Positions 51,238 through 60,194 of a stretch of DNA of 64,000 bases are shown piece by piece. The notes beneath the pieces are model-generated. The model saw only the letters and a program-made list of their open reading frames with translations. It was not told the DNA's origin and ran no database searches. Positions within the stretch are counted from its first letter, which is position 1; each line of letters opens with the position of its first letter. The translations under genes and the position numbers were made by a program. Origin of the DNA: Streptomyces sp. MP131-18 (GTDB taxonomy: Bacteria > Actinomycetota > Actinomycetes > Streptomycetales > Streptomycetaceae); the NCBI RefSeq assembly GCF_001984575.1, contig NZ_LZNS01000001.1, positions 2,202,674 to 2,266,673 on the forward strand. Direction: 5' to 3'.

Positions 51238-51924
51238 CTACCGCGTCGGCACCACGCCCCCCGGGCACCAGTGCCGAAGCCGGGCCTGCGACCCGCCTTT
51301 CTCGGCAATACACTGAGCGACGTCCGCCTCCACATCCGCAACCTCCGTGATATCCGCGGTCATTTCGCGGTAGGAGGAGGAACGCAGCACCTGGTCGAAC
51401 AGGCGGCTGTCCTCGCCCCATTCCAGAGTGATGTAGTCCCGCGGCGAGAGGAAAGAACGAAGAACGCGGACGCCGCTCGGGCCGCCATGGCGGGCGAGAT
51501 GATCGGCGCGCCGCCACAGCCGCTCCTCGAAGGCGCCCGCACGCCCGTGCGCGCGGTACCCGCTGACGACGGCGCACGCGGCCGAGAGCTGCCCCGAGGC
51601 CCCGTCGCTGCGCACCTCTCCCAAACATTCCGCCTGGTCGGCACGGGTGTCGACGAGGGTGCCCACCTCCGCGGCCTGCCGCAGGATCGTCTCGTCGTGC
51701 ACGGTCTCGACGAACGCGCCGAGTGTGCGCCAGAAGCCGAAGTGGATGTAATTACCCGGCTGATCAACCGACCGGAATGTCGTCATGAGGTCCACGTTTC
51801 CACGGCGCCCCACACAACCTATGTGCTCGAGGAACTGCTGCTCGAACAGACGCGCGTCCTGTTTGACCGCGAAGCGGTTTACAACGACAACGGGCCCGCT
51901 GAGGTCGCGGGCTATTCGCATCAT
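51238..51924 (-). CDS. Protein with two ABM monooxygenase-like domains
   Basis: A 228-residue protein with two ferredoxin-like ABM halves: residues 8-100 (VVVVNRFAVKQDARLFEQQF, GNYIHFGFWRTLGAFVETV) and 115-215 (ACAVVSGYRAHGRAGAFEER, DYITLEWGEDSRLFDQVL). Cofactor-free ABM enzymes oxidise polyketide aromatic rings or act as heme-degrading folds. The ATG at 51924 (second ATG adjoining) has GAAGG upstream. It lies 113 bases upstream of the ligase in the same direction and may be the last cluster gene, giving a ring oxidation. Confidence 0.65.
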   Translation of the reverse strand: MMRIARDLSGPVVVVNRFAVKQDARLFEQQFLEHIGCVGRRGNVDLMTTFRSVDQPGNYIHFGFWRTLGAFVETVHDETILRQAAEVGTLVDTRADQAECLGEVRSDGASGQLSAACAVVSGYRAHGRAGAFEERLWRRADHLARHGGPSGVRVLRSFLSPRDYITLEWGEDSRLFDQVLRSSSYREMTADITEVADVEADVAQCIAEKGGSQARLRHWCPGGVVPTR

Positions 51925-52190
51925 GGAAATCCTTCGGGCGAGGGCTCTCTGGGAGCTACGCTGCGGGCGGACCCGGTCCGCCCCGGTCACACCCAGCCGC
52001 CGAGTGTCGCTCGACTTCGAGCGGCCCGTACGTGCCGGTTTACGCAAGGCTACTCCTCAGTTAAGTGAGAAGTACAGCCCTCAACGTCGCACGCACGGCC
52101 CCGAGGTGATGCGATTCGTGAATGCCGCCGCCCTCAATTCGCCGCCCGCCAGGACCGGAACTAGGCCCTGCCCGGCCGTTGCCCGGCCGG

Positions 52191-53336
52191 TCACCACTCG
52201 GCGAATGAGCCGTCGTTGTGGCGCCAGACCGGGTTGCGCCAGGCATGGCCGGTGCGGTCCGCGGCCCGCACGGCGGCCTCGTCGACGGTGATACCGAGGC
52301 CGGGCAGGTCGGAACGGACGGCGTGCCCGTCCTGGAAGCGGAACGGCTCGGGGTCGACGACGTAGGAGAGGAGATCGGCGTCCTTGTTGTAGTGGATGCC
52401 CAGACTCTGCTCCTGGATGAGGAAGTTGGGGGTGGCGAAGTCGACCTGGAGGCTGGCCGCCAGGGCGATGGGCCCGAGCGGGCAGTGCGGCGCGAGCTGC
52501 GCGCCGAACGTCTCGGCGAGCGTGGCGATGCGCCTGGTCTCGGAGATGCCACCGGCGTGGGAGAGGTCGGGCTGGGCGACGGCCACCCCGGCCTGGAGGA
52601 CCGGCAGGAAGCCGCCGCGGTCGAAGATGCGTTCACCGGTGGCGATGGGCACCGGGCCGGCGGCCACGAGTCCCGGCAGCAGGTGCCCCTGGTCGGGCAG
52701 CACCGGTTCCTCGACGAACAGCGGGTGCAGCGGGGCGAGTTCGGCCAGGAGACGGCGGGCGCCCGCGGCCGTGAACCGCCCGTGGCAGTCCACCGCGACG
52801 TCCCGGTCCTGGCCCAGGACCTCGCGGGCGGTGGCCACGCGCCGCACGACCGCGGATATCTCCGCGGCGGTGGGGTGCGGTGAGATGCGGCCCGACGCGT
52901 TCATCTTGACGGCGGTGAAGCCCGCCTCGGCCAGCGCGGCGACCTGCTCGGCCAGCTCGCCCGGGTCGTCGCCGCCGACCCAGCCGTAGACGCGGGCGCG
53001 CTCCCGCACGGGGCCGCCGAGCAACGCGTGGACGGGCGCGCCGTAGTGCCGGCCGGCCAGGTCCCACAGCGCCTGGTCGATCCCGGCGACGGCGCTGGAC
53101 AGGACGGGGCCGCCGCGGTAGAAGCCGCCCTTGGTGAGTACCTGCCAGTGGTCCTCGATGCGCAGCGGGTCCTGGCCGACCAGGTACTCGGCGAGCACCT
53201 CTACGGCGGCGCGCACCGCTTCGGCGCGGCCCTCGACGACGGGCTCGCCCCAGCCGACGGTGCCGTCGTCGGTCTCGACGCGGCAGAACAGCCAGCGCGG
53301 CGGGACCATGAACGTCTCGATGCGGGTGATCTTCAT
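52191..53336 (-). CDS. Mandelate racemase/enolase-superfamily sugar-acid dehydratase (DgoD-like)
   Basis: A 381-residue enolase-superfamily enzyme, the length of D-galactonate dehydratase. It begins MKITRIETFMVPPRWLFCRV, a typical DgoD opening. Metal ligands lie in VAVDCHGRF (Asp), FVEEPVLP (Glu) and TGERIFD (Glu), with the catalytic His in APHCPLGPI. The expected reaction is dehydration of galactonate or a related aldonate to the 2-keto-3-deoxy acid. Its start overlaps the stop of a broken GntR gene (ATGA), so the two formed an operon. Confidence 0.88.
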   Translation of the reverse strand: MKITRIETFMVPPRWLFCRVETDDGTVGWGEPVVEGRAEAVRAAVEVLAEYLVGQDPLRIEDHWQVLTKGGFYRGGPVLSSAVAGIDQALWDLAGRHYGAPVHALLGGPVRERARVYGWVGGDDPGELAEQVAALAEAGFTAVKMNASGRISPHPTAAEISAVVRRVATAREVLGQDRDVAVDCHGRFTAAGARRLLAELAPLHPLFVEEPVLPDQGHLLPGLVAAGPVPIATGERIFDRGGFLPVLQAGVAVAQPDLSHAGGISETRRIATLAETFGAQLAPHCPLGPIALAASLQVDFATPNFLIQEQSLGIHYNKDADLLSYVVDPEPFRFQDGHAVRSDLPGLGITVDEAAVRAADRTGHAWRNPVWRHNDGSFAEW

Positions 53337-53720
53337 GTGCGGAGTCCTTTCCTGACCTCGTCGAGGTCGCGAACGGATTGGGCGAGCAGGGTGCGCATGG
53401 CGGCCTCGGCCGCGCCCGGGTCCCGGTCGCGTACGGCGTCGAGCACGGCCAGGTGACCCGGCACGGGGCGGCCGGCGTGCGCCGAGCCGCGGACGATCCG
53501 GTCGCGTTCGGCGAGGCCGGACTCGATGACGACCTTCATGCGTTCCAGCAGCTCGTTGTGGGTGGCGGCGAGGAGGGCGCGGTGGAAGGCGAGGTCCGCG
53601 CGTACGGCCTCGGCGGGGCCTTCGGCCGCGGCCATGGCGCGATCCGGCCGCCGAGGATGCGGTGGGCGATGGCCTCGACGGTCTGCCCGTGGACTTCCCC
53701 GGCATGCGTGCGGCGTCATG
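53333..53720 (-). pseudogene. GntR/FadR-type regulator with internal deletion
   Basis: One frame near 53640-53700 reads AGEVHGQTVEAIAHRILGGRI, the usual start of a GntR winged helix. It is followed at once, in another frame, by MAAAEGPAEAVRADLAFHRALL, then ERDRIVRGSAHAGRPVPGHLAVL and the tail of an FCD ligand-binding domain. The DNA-binding recognition helix and about the first third of the FCD domain are gone. It cannot repress as it stands. The remaining frame still couples to the dehydratase start. Confidence 0.78.
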
Positions 53721-53761
53721 CACCGAAGCCTTGCGGGCGGGAGGGGACCCCGTCAAGGAAA

Positions 53762-53774
53762 ATTAGTAATTAAT
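53762..53774. promoter_or_regulatory. AT-rich palindromic box
   Basis: ATTA-GTAAT-TAAT stands out in very GC-rich DNA, 40 bases upstream of the broken GntR gene and 190 bases before the divergent secreted glucanase. It resembles FadR-type GntR operators. A TTGACA hexamer follows at 53812-53817 for the plus-strand gene. Confidence 0.45.
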
Positions 53775-53963
53775 ACGGCCCCTACTCGGCCGGACAAGCA
53801 TGCCGAAACCGTTGACAAACCCATGACACGCTTGAAAACTCTCTCATCAAGTCGCAAGAGTTCAACTTCCTCACGCAAATCTTGGCACGCTTATTGCAAC
53901 TTCCCGGCGGGCCCCTGGTCGGCCTGCCGCAGTCCCCCCGTTCACAGGGAACAGAGGACACCC

Positions 53964-56900
53964 ATGACATGGAAGCAACACGGCAGACGGCTGCTCGCCG
54001 CCTGCCTGCCGGCCGGCCTGCTCGCTGTCGGACTCCTGCCCGCCCCCGCCTCCGCCGCGGCCGCCACCGATCTGGCCGCGGGCCGGCCGATCGAGGCGTC
54101 CTCCACGACGCAGTCGTACATCGCCGCCAACGCCAATGACGGAGACGTCACCACCTACTGGGAGTCCAACGGCTTCCCGTCCACGCTGACCGTGGACCTC
54201 GGCACCGACGCCGACCTCTCCGCCGTCGTCGTCAAGCTCAACCCCGACCCGATCTGGGGACCGCGCACCCAGAACGTCCAGGTCCTCGGCCGCGCGCAGG
54301 GCGAGGCCGGCTTCACACCGCTCACGGACCGCGCCGACCACGCCTTCGGCCCGGCCGCGAACCGGAACACGGTGACCATTCCCGTCGACGGGCGGGCCGC
54401 CGACGTGCGGCTCACATTCCACGGCAACACCGGCGCCCCCGGCGGCCAGGTGGCGGAACTCCAGGTCATCGGCACCCCGGCGCCCAATCCCGACCTGACC
54501 GTCACCGACCTGACCTGGACACCCGCCTCACCCGTGGACGGCGACGAGGTCACGGTGAACGCGACGGTGGCGAACGAGGGTTCCGCGGACGCCGCGGCGA
54601 CCACCGTGGACGTCCGGGTCGGCGGCACCGTCGCGGGCAGCGCGCCGGTGGGCGCGCTCGGCGCGGGCGAATCGGCCACGGTCCGGGTGCCCGTCGGTGC
54701 GCTGTCCGAGGGCAGCCACGGCGTCGCGGCCACGGTCGACCCGGACGACGAGATCGCCGAACAGGACAACGCCAACAACGACTTCACCGCACCCGACCGC
54801 CTGGAGGTCGGCGTGCGCCCCGGGCCCGACCTCCAGGTCCTCGGCCTCACCACGAGCCCGCAGAACCCGGCGGTCGGCGCGGAGGTCACGTTCACCGCCG
54901 AGGTACGCAACCGCGGCACCAGCGACGTCACCGCCGCCACGGTCACCCGGCTGACGACGGCCGGCACCACGCTGAACGCCCCCACCCCGCCGGTCGGCGC
55001 GGGCGAGACGGTCACCGTGGCCTTCGACGGCAGCTGGACCGCGGTCGACGGCGGGGCCGACTTCACCGCCACCGCGGACGCCACCGAGGCCGTGGCGGAG
55101 ACCAACGAGGCCAACAACACCCTCGGCCACGCCCTCGTGGTGGGGCGTGGTGCGTCGTTGCCGTTTGTGGAGTATGAGGCGGAGGCGGGGGTGTTCGAGG
55201 GGACGTTGGTGGAGGCGGATGCTGAGCGGACGTTCGGGCACACGAATTTCGGCACGGAGTCCTCGGGGCGTGCGTCGGTGCGGCTGGATGCGACGGGTGA
55301 ATTCGTGGAGTTCACCTCGGTGAACGCGACGAACTCGATCGTGGTGCGCAACTCGATCCCGGACGCGCCGGGGGGCGGGGGGCAGGAGGCGAGTCTGAGT
55401 CTGTATGCGGACGGGGAGTTCGTGCAGAAGCTGACGCTGTCCTCGCGGCACAGCTGGCTGTACGGGAACACCGATGACCCGGAGGGGCTGACGAACACCC
55501 CGCAGGGCGACGCGCGGCGGCTGTTCGATGAGTCCCATGCGCTGCTGGCCGGCAGCTACCCGGCCGGGACGACGTTCCGCCTCCAGCGGGACGCGGATGA
55601 CACCGCGGAGTTCTACTACGTGGACCTGATCGATCTGGAGGAGGTGGCGGCGCCACTGCCGCAGCCGGCCGGGTGCACCTCGATCACGGAGTTCGGCGCG
55701 GTGCCCGACGATGGCCTGGATGACACCGCGGCGATCCAGGCGGCGGTGACGGCCGATCAGGAGGGGGAGATCGACTGTGTGTGGGTGCCGGCCGGGCAGT
55801 GGCGCCAGGAGCAGAAGATCCTCACGGACGACCCGCTGGACCGCGGCCCGCACAACCAGGTCGGTATCCGGGATGTGACCCTGCGCGGGGCGGGGATGTG
55901 GCACTCCCAGTTCTACACGCTGACCCCGCCGCACGAGGCCGGGGGGATCAACCATCCGCACGAGGGGAACTTCGGGTTCGACATCGACGCGAACACGCAG
56001 ATCTCCGATATCGCGATCTTCGGCTCGGGCACGATCCGCGGCGGGGACGGCGGCGCGGAGGGCGGGGTCGGGCTCAACGGCCGCTTCGGTGAGGGCACCC
56101 GCATCGCCAATGTGTGGATCGAGCACGCGAACGTCGGGGTGTGGGCCGGGCGCGACCACAGCAACATCCCCGAGCTGTGGGGGCCGGCCGACGGCCTTCA
56201 GTTCTCCGGTATGCGCATCCGCAACACCTACGCCGACGGTATCAACTTCACCAACGGCACCAGCAACTCCCAGGTGACCGACTCGCACCTCCGCACCACG
56301 GGCGATGACGCGCTGGCGGTGTGGGCCAGCCGCTACGTGGCAGACCCCGGCACCGACATCGGGCACGGCAACACCTTCGCGAACAACACCGTCCAGCTGC
56401 CCTGGCGGGCCAACGGCATCGCGATCTACGGCGGATACGGCAACACCATCGAGAACAACGTCATCTCCGACACGATGAACTATCCCGGGATCATGCTGGC
56501 CACCGACCACGACCCGCTGCCGTTCTCCGGGCAGACACTGATCGCGAACAACGAACTCCACCGCTGCGGCGGCGCGTTCTGGGGCGAGGCACAGGAGTTC
56601 GGCGCGATCACCCTCTTCGCCGCCGCCCAGGACATCCCCGGCGTCACCATCCGCGACACCGACATCCACGACTCCACCTACGACGGCATCCAGTTCAAAA
56701 CCGGCGGCGGCGCCGTCCCCGACGCACAGATCACCAACGTCACCATCGACCGCTCCAACCACGGCTCCGGCATCCTGGCCATGGCCGGCGCCCGCGGCAA
56801 CGCCACCCTCACCGACGTCACCATCACCAACTCCGCCCAAGGCGACATCCACATCGAACCCGGCTCCCCATTCACGATCACCCACGACCCGGCGGTGTCC

Positions 56901-56984
56901 GGCTCCGACCGGCCCGCCGCGTGGGCGCCCGGCGGCACCGCCGCCGCGGCCCCCGCGGGCCGGCAGGCCCGCCGGGCGGCCTGA
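53964..56984 (+). CDS. Secreted multidomain GH87-like alpha-1,3-glucanase/mycodextranase
   Basis: A 1006-residue exported enzyme. Signal peptide: residues 1-33 (RRLLAACLPAGLLAVGLLP, cleavage at ASAAAA). Discoidin/F5-8C domain about 35-170 (IAANANDGDVTTYWES). Two CARDB Ig-like repeats, 175-280 and 285-390 (TWTPASPVDGDEVTVNATVA; TTSPQNPAVGAEVTFTAEVR). CBM6-like domain about 395-570 (VEYEAEAGVFEGTLVEAD). A right-handed beta-helix catalytic domain about 575-965 starts CTSITEFGAVPDDGLDDTAA and contains TTGDDALAVWA, the paired Asp seen in GH87. The layout matches streptomycete alpha-1,3-glucanases attacking fungal walls or bacterial alpha-glucan. Codon style shifts inside the gene (see findings). 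Confidence 0.78.
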   Translation: MTWKQHGRRLLAACLPAGLLAVGLLPAPASAAAATDLAAGRPIEASSTTQSYIAANANDGDVTTYWESNGFPSTLTVDLGTDADLSAVVVKLNPDPIWGPRTQNVQVLGRAQGEAGFTPLTDRADHAFGPAANRNTVTIPVDGRAADVRLTFHGNTGAPGGQVAELQVIGTPAPNPDLTVTDLTWTPASPVDGDEVTVNATVANEGSADAAATTVDVRVGGTVAGSAPVGALGAGESATVRVPVGALSEGSHGVAATVDPDDEIAEQDNANNDFTAPDRLEVGVRPGPDLQVLGLTTSPQNPAVGAEVTFTAEVRNRGTSDVTAATVTRLTTAGTTLNAPTPPVGAGETVTVAFDGSWTAVDGGADFTATADATEAVAETNEANNTLGHALVVGRGASLPFVEYEAEAGVFEGTLVEADAERTFGHTNFGTESSGRASVRLDATGEFVEFTSVNATNSIVVRNSIPDAPGGGGQEASLSLYADGEFVQKLTLSSRHSWLYGNTDDPEGLTNTPQGDARRLFDESHALLAGSYPAGTTFRLQRDADDTAEFYYVDLIDLEEVAAPLPQPAGCTSITEFGAVPDDGLDDTAAIQAAVTADQEGEIDCVWVPAGQWRQEQKILTDDPLDRGPHNQVGIRDVTLRGAGMWHSQFYTLTPPHEAGGINHPHEGNFGFDIDANTQISDIAIFGSGTIRGGDGGAEGGVGLNGRFGEGTRIANVWIEHANVGVWAGRDHSNIPELWGPADGLQFSGMRIRNTYADGINFTNGTSNSQVTDSHLRTTGDDALAVWASRYVADPGTDIGHGNTFANNTVQLPWRANGIAIYGGYGNTIENNVISDTMNYPGIMLATDHDPLPFSGQTLIANNELHRCGGAFWGEAQEFGAITLFAAAQDIPGVTIRDTDIHDSTYDGIQFKTGGGAVPDAQITNVTIDRSNHGSGILAMAGARGNATLTDVTITNSAQGDIHIEPGSPFTITHDPAVSGSDRPAAWAPGGTAAAAPAGRQARRAA

Positions 56985-57052
56985 CCCGCGCACCGCCCGG
57001 CAGCCCGTGCCCCGGCCGACCGCCGGGGCACGGGCCCGCCGTTCGGGCGCGC

Positions 57053-58777
57053 TCAGGCGCCCACGTCGAAAGACCGCAGCCACAGCTCCAGCGTGAGAAC
57101 GAGCCACAGCTTGCCGCCCTGGCGCGGCAGCAGCGTTCCCTCGCGGCGCAGCCACCTGCGCAGGGTGTCCTCACGGAACAGGCCGCGGGCGCGGGCGGCC
57201 CGGCCGAGCAGCAGGTCGTGGCCCAGGTCCCGCAGCGGCCCGTCCAGCCACTGCTGCACCGGGACCCTCATGCCGCTCTTGGGCCGGTCCACGATCGTGG
57301 CGGGCAGCAGGTCCCGCACGGCCTCCTTCAGAATCCACTTCTCCGTGGTGCCCGACAGCTTCTGCCGCGGCGGCACCCGGAAGGCGTGGTCGATCACCGC
57401 CCGGTCGAACAGCGGAGCGCGGCCCTCAAGTCCCGTGGCGGCGGTGATGCGTTCCACCTTGGTGAGGATGTGGTGGGCGCCCTTGGTCCGCAGGTTGGCG
57501 TGCAGCAGCTGGTTCAGCAGGCCGGTCATGCGGCCCTGCCGCAGATAGGGCGCGACGGCCTCCGCGGGCTCCGGCGCGTCGGCGAGCCGGGCGAGCGCGT
57601 CCGCGGTCAGCAGCACCGGCAGGTCACCGTGGCACTTGCGGTAGGAGTCGATGTAGGCCCGCGCCCGCGCGCCGGGCGAGGCGTCCTCGCGGTGCAGCTC
57701 GTGAATCAGCATCGGCAGGTTCTTCGGGCCGCCGAACACCGGGTCGCCGCCCTCGCCGTTGAGCACCACGTCCGCCCCGTCGGCCGAAACCGCCTCGGCG
57801 AGCAGCAGGTTGGGCACGGTCAGCGGGTCGCCGACGGGGCTGTCGAGCAGCGCGACCGTCTCCGGCAGCCGGGCCGCGACCGCGGCGCCCGGCACGGTCA
57901 GCACCCGGTGTTCCGTGCCGCAGTGGGCGGCGACCAGGCCCGAGTAGGCCAGCTCGTCCTGGGTGTCCCCGCCGAAGCCGATGGAGTAGGAGCGCACCGG
58001 CGCATCGTGCAGCCGGGCGGCGAGCGCCGTGACCAGGCTGCTGTCGACGCCGCCGGACAGCAGCACCGCGACCGGCCCGGCGGCGGGCAGCCGCCGCGCC
58101 GTGGCGTCTTCGAGCAGTGCGCGCAGGCGTGCGGCGTGCTCCGCGGGCGGCAGCTCCTCGACGTCCTCGGCCGGCTCCCAGAACGTCTCCTCGGTCCGGG
58201 TGCCGTCGGCCCGCAGCCGCAGGCAGCGCCCGGGCGGCAGCTCGTGGACGCCGCGCAGCAGCGTCTCCCGGCCGGGCAGGTAGGCGAACGTGAGGAACGA
58301 CCGCACCGCGGGCAGGTGCAGCCCGGTGCGCAGACCCGGCCAGCGGCCGAGCGCGCGCAGCGAGGTCGACGCGGCCCAGGCGGTGCCCGCGCGCGCCGTG
58401 AACAGAGTGCGCGCGCCCACGTGGTCGCGGATGAGGACCAGCTCGTCGCCGTCGGCGACGGCCAGCGCGAACATGCCGTCGGCCGCGGCCAGTCCGGCGG
58501 TGCCGAGCTTGGCGTAGCAGTGCAGCAGCAGTTCGCCGTCCGGGCAGTCCCGCGGCACGGCGCCCGCGCCGAGCCGGGCGCGCAGCTCGGGCGCGTTGAA
58601 CAGCGTGACCTCGCCCACCGCCGTCAGCCCCGCCGCCCGGAAGGGGCCGGTGGCCGTGCCCGGACCGTCGAGCAGCCCCAGCGCCTGCCGCCCGGCGGCC
58701 GTCACGGAACGGCCGCCCGCCGCGGCGAGCAGCCCGGCCGCGCCCTCCGCGGCCAGGCAGGCACCCCATCGCGCCAC
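57053..58777 (-). CDS. Asparagine-synthetase-like enzyme lacking the glutaminase Cys
   Basis: A 574-residue protein with the two-domain plan of asparagine synthetase B. The Ntn-type N-terminal domain (1-195) has ADGMFALAVADGDELVLIRD and ends PGRETLLRGVHELPPG. The synthetase domain (205-574) has the PP-loop VLLSGGVDSSLV, then YSIGFGGDTQDELAYS and GEGGDPVFGG. From the GTG at 58777 (GGGGGAGGGG upstream) the protein opens Met-Ala-Arg-Trp, so the Cys2 nucleophile of glutamine-dependent enzymes is missing. It may use ammonia or another amine, as beta-lactam synthetases and lasso cyclases do. Last gene of a four-gene unit. Confidence 0.82.
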   Translation of the reverse strand: MARWGACLAAEGAAGLLAAAGGRSVTAAGRQALGLLDGPGTATGPFRAAGLTAVGEVTLFNAPELRARLGAGAVPRDCPDGELLLHCYAKLGTAGLAAADGMFALAVADGDELVLIRDHVGARTLFTARAGTAWAASTSLRALGRWPGLRTGLHLPAVRSFLTFAYLPGRETLLRGVHELPPGRCLRLRADGTRTEETFWEPAEDVEELPPAEHAARLRALLEDATARRLPAAGPVAVLLSGGVDSSLVTALAARLHDAPVRSYSIGFGGDTQDELAYSGLVAAHCGTEHRVLTVPGAAVAARLPETVALLDSPVGDPLTVPNLLLAEAVSADGADVVLNGEGGDPVFGGPKNLPMLIHELHREDASPGARARAYIDSYRKCHGDLPVLLTADALARLADAPEPAEAVAPYLRQGRMTGLLNQLLHANLRTKGAHHILTKVERITAATGLEGRAPLFDRAVIDHAFRVPPRQKLSGTTEKWILKEAVRDLLPATIVDRPKSGMRVPVQQWLDGPLRDLGHDLLLGRAARARGLFREDTLRRWLRREGTLLPRQGGKLWLVLTLELWLRSFDVGA

Positions 58778-58790
58778 GTTCCCCTCCCCC

Positions 58791-59300
58791 TCAGCCGAAA
58801 TCGTCCTCGGCGCCGCCCGCGTCGCCCCAGTCGCCGTAACCGGCGTCCTCGCCACCCTCGCCGCCCTCGCCGCCGCCCGCCCCGCCCACCTGCGCCTCGG
58901 CCTCCCGCCGGAGCTCCTCCTCCTCGTCCGGCGAGAGGAAGGCCGGCGGCGCGAGGACCGCGCCGACCAGGGCGCCGCCCGCGACGGCGGCGAGCACGGT
59001 GCCCATACGCCCGCCCAGCGACGTCCTGTTCACCGTCAGCACGCCGTTGCTCCACAGCGTGCGGCCGTAGCCGCCCTCCCGGCCGTACAGCACCCGGCCG
59101 TTGTCGAAGGTCCGTTTGACGAGATCACGGCCGAGCGGCTCGTCGGTGCCCGCGTCGCCCCTGTCGTCGCGCCACCTGACCTCGCCGCGGCTGCCGCGGC
59201 TGCGCCACTCCTGACGGCCGTCGGAGTACCGGCGGTGCACGGAACGGTCGGCCAGCAGTTCGTCCGTGTAGGTCGTCTCCTGCGTGTGCGGCTGCGACAC
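58791..59300 (-). CDS. Hypothetical single-helix acidic-tail protein
   Basis: A 169-residue protein of no named family. Residues 1-90 are polar and beta-like, with a run of aromatic-charged repeats (RSVHRRYSDGRQEWRSRG; RGEVRWRDDRGD; FDNGRVLYGREGGYGRTLWS). A Gly/Ala helix at about 96-116 (RMGTVLAAVAGGALVGAVLA) is followed by an acidic, Gly-rich tail to the end. It is 13 bases upstream of the synthetase-like gene and 66 bases downstream of the TOPRIM-like one. Confidence 0.72.
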   Translation of the reverse strand: MSQPHTQETTYTDELLADRSVHRRYSDGRQEWRSRGSRGEVRWRDDRGDAGTDEPLGRDLVKRTFDNGRVLYGREGGYGRTLWSNGVLTVNRTSLGGRMGTVLAAVAGGALVGAVLAPPAFLSPDEEEELRREAEAQVGGAGGGEGGEGGEDAGYGDWGDAGGAEDDFG

Positions 59301-59366
59301 TGCCTCTCATTCCGTTTCTTCAGGTGAGTGGTGTGAGCGGTGTGAGCGGTGCGGGCCCGGCGTTGC

Positions 59367-60194
59367 TCATGCGGCGGGCCAGCTGAGGAAGCCGACTTCG
59401 CGCGCGCGGCGCAGCCCGGCGGGCGGCGGCCTGCGCCTGATCTCGCGGACCAGCCGGTGAACGGTGCGCAGCAGGGCCGCCGGGCGGACCGCGGCCACCT
59501 CGACGGCGCGCCCGCGGCCGAGCCAGCGGCGCTCCCACGGGTCGGCCGGGGTGTCCGCGGCGGCGGCACCGGCCGCGGCAGAACCGCGCGGGCGGTGCGG
59601 CAGGTGCAGCGCGCCGGCCTGCCGCGGGCGCAGCCCGATCGGCACGACCCCGACCCCGTCGGGGACTCCGGCGAGGCCGGCGGCGTGCGCGGCGAAGGCG
59701 AGCCCGGCGGGCGAGGCGTCGTGCAGCACGTACACCGTGGCCCGTTCTGCCTGGGTGAGCATCGTGGACACACCCGGGTCGAGGGGCAGTTCGCCCGCGC
59801 CGTAGACGGGGCAGGCGGACTCCATCGGCAGCCCGTTGGCCCGCAGCATGCGGGCGATGTCGTCCGACTCGCACACCAGCAGCCGCGGCAGCCCGTAGTC
59901 GAACAGGTCGGGCTCCGGCGTGTGGTGCCCGGCCGGCCGGCGGGTGGGCGGCGCGGCGGGCGGCAGCAGCCCCGGCAGGTCGCCGGCGCGGCGCAGCGCG
60001 GCCGAGAACGCGGCGGTGCGTACGGGCGGTCCGGTGCTGAACGGGAGGCGGCGCGGCGCGCGGTGCCAGGGGCGCAGCCCGCGGCACAGCTCGTAGTACA
60101 GCTGTCGCTCGGTGAACCGGAGGCCGCCGGGGTCCGCGGCCCGCTCGGCGGCGGCGCGCAGCGCGCGCTCAAGCAGGGCGTGCCGCGGGCTCAC
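59367..60194 (-). CDS. TOPRIM-like protein, paralogue of its upstream neighbour
   Basis: A 275-residue protein. The N-terminal part has LRFTERQLYYELCRGL, like the Arg/Gln-Leu-Tyr-Tyr helix seen in topoisomerase VI A/Spo11-type proteins. The central part has LPRLLVCESDDIARMLRANG and ATVYVLHDASPAGLAFAAH, a Rossmann/TOPRIM-like pair with Glu and Asp in suitable places. The C-terminus ends REVGFLSWPAA. The same blocks occur in order in the preceding gene, so the two are ancient paralogues. GTG at 60194 overlaps the neighbour's stop. Function is unknown; the DNA-enzyme link is a guess from short motifs. Confidence 0.7.
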   Translation of the reverse strand: MSPRHALLERALRAAAERAADPGGLRFTERQLYYELCRGLRPWHRAPRRLPFSTGPPVRTAAFSAALRRAGDLPGLLPPAAPPTRRPAGHHTPEPDLFDYGLPRLLVCESDDIARMLRANGLPMESACPVYGAGELPLDPGVSTMLTQAERATVYVLHDASPAGLAFAAHAAGLAGVPDGVGVVPIGLRPRQAGALHLPHRPRGSAAAGAAAADTPADPWERRWLGRGRAVEVAAVRPAALLRTVHRLVREIRRRPPPAGLRRAREVGFLSWPAA

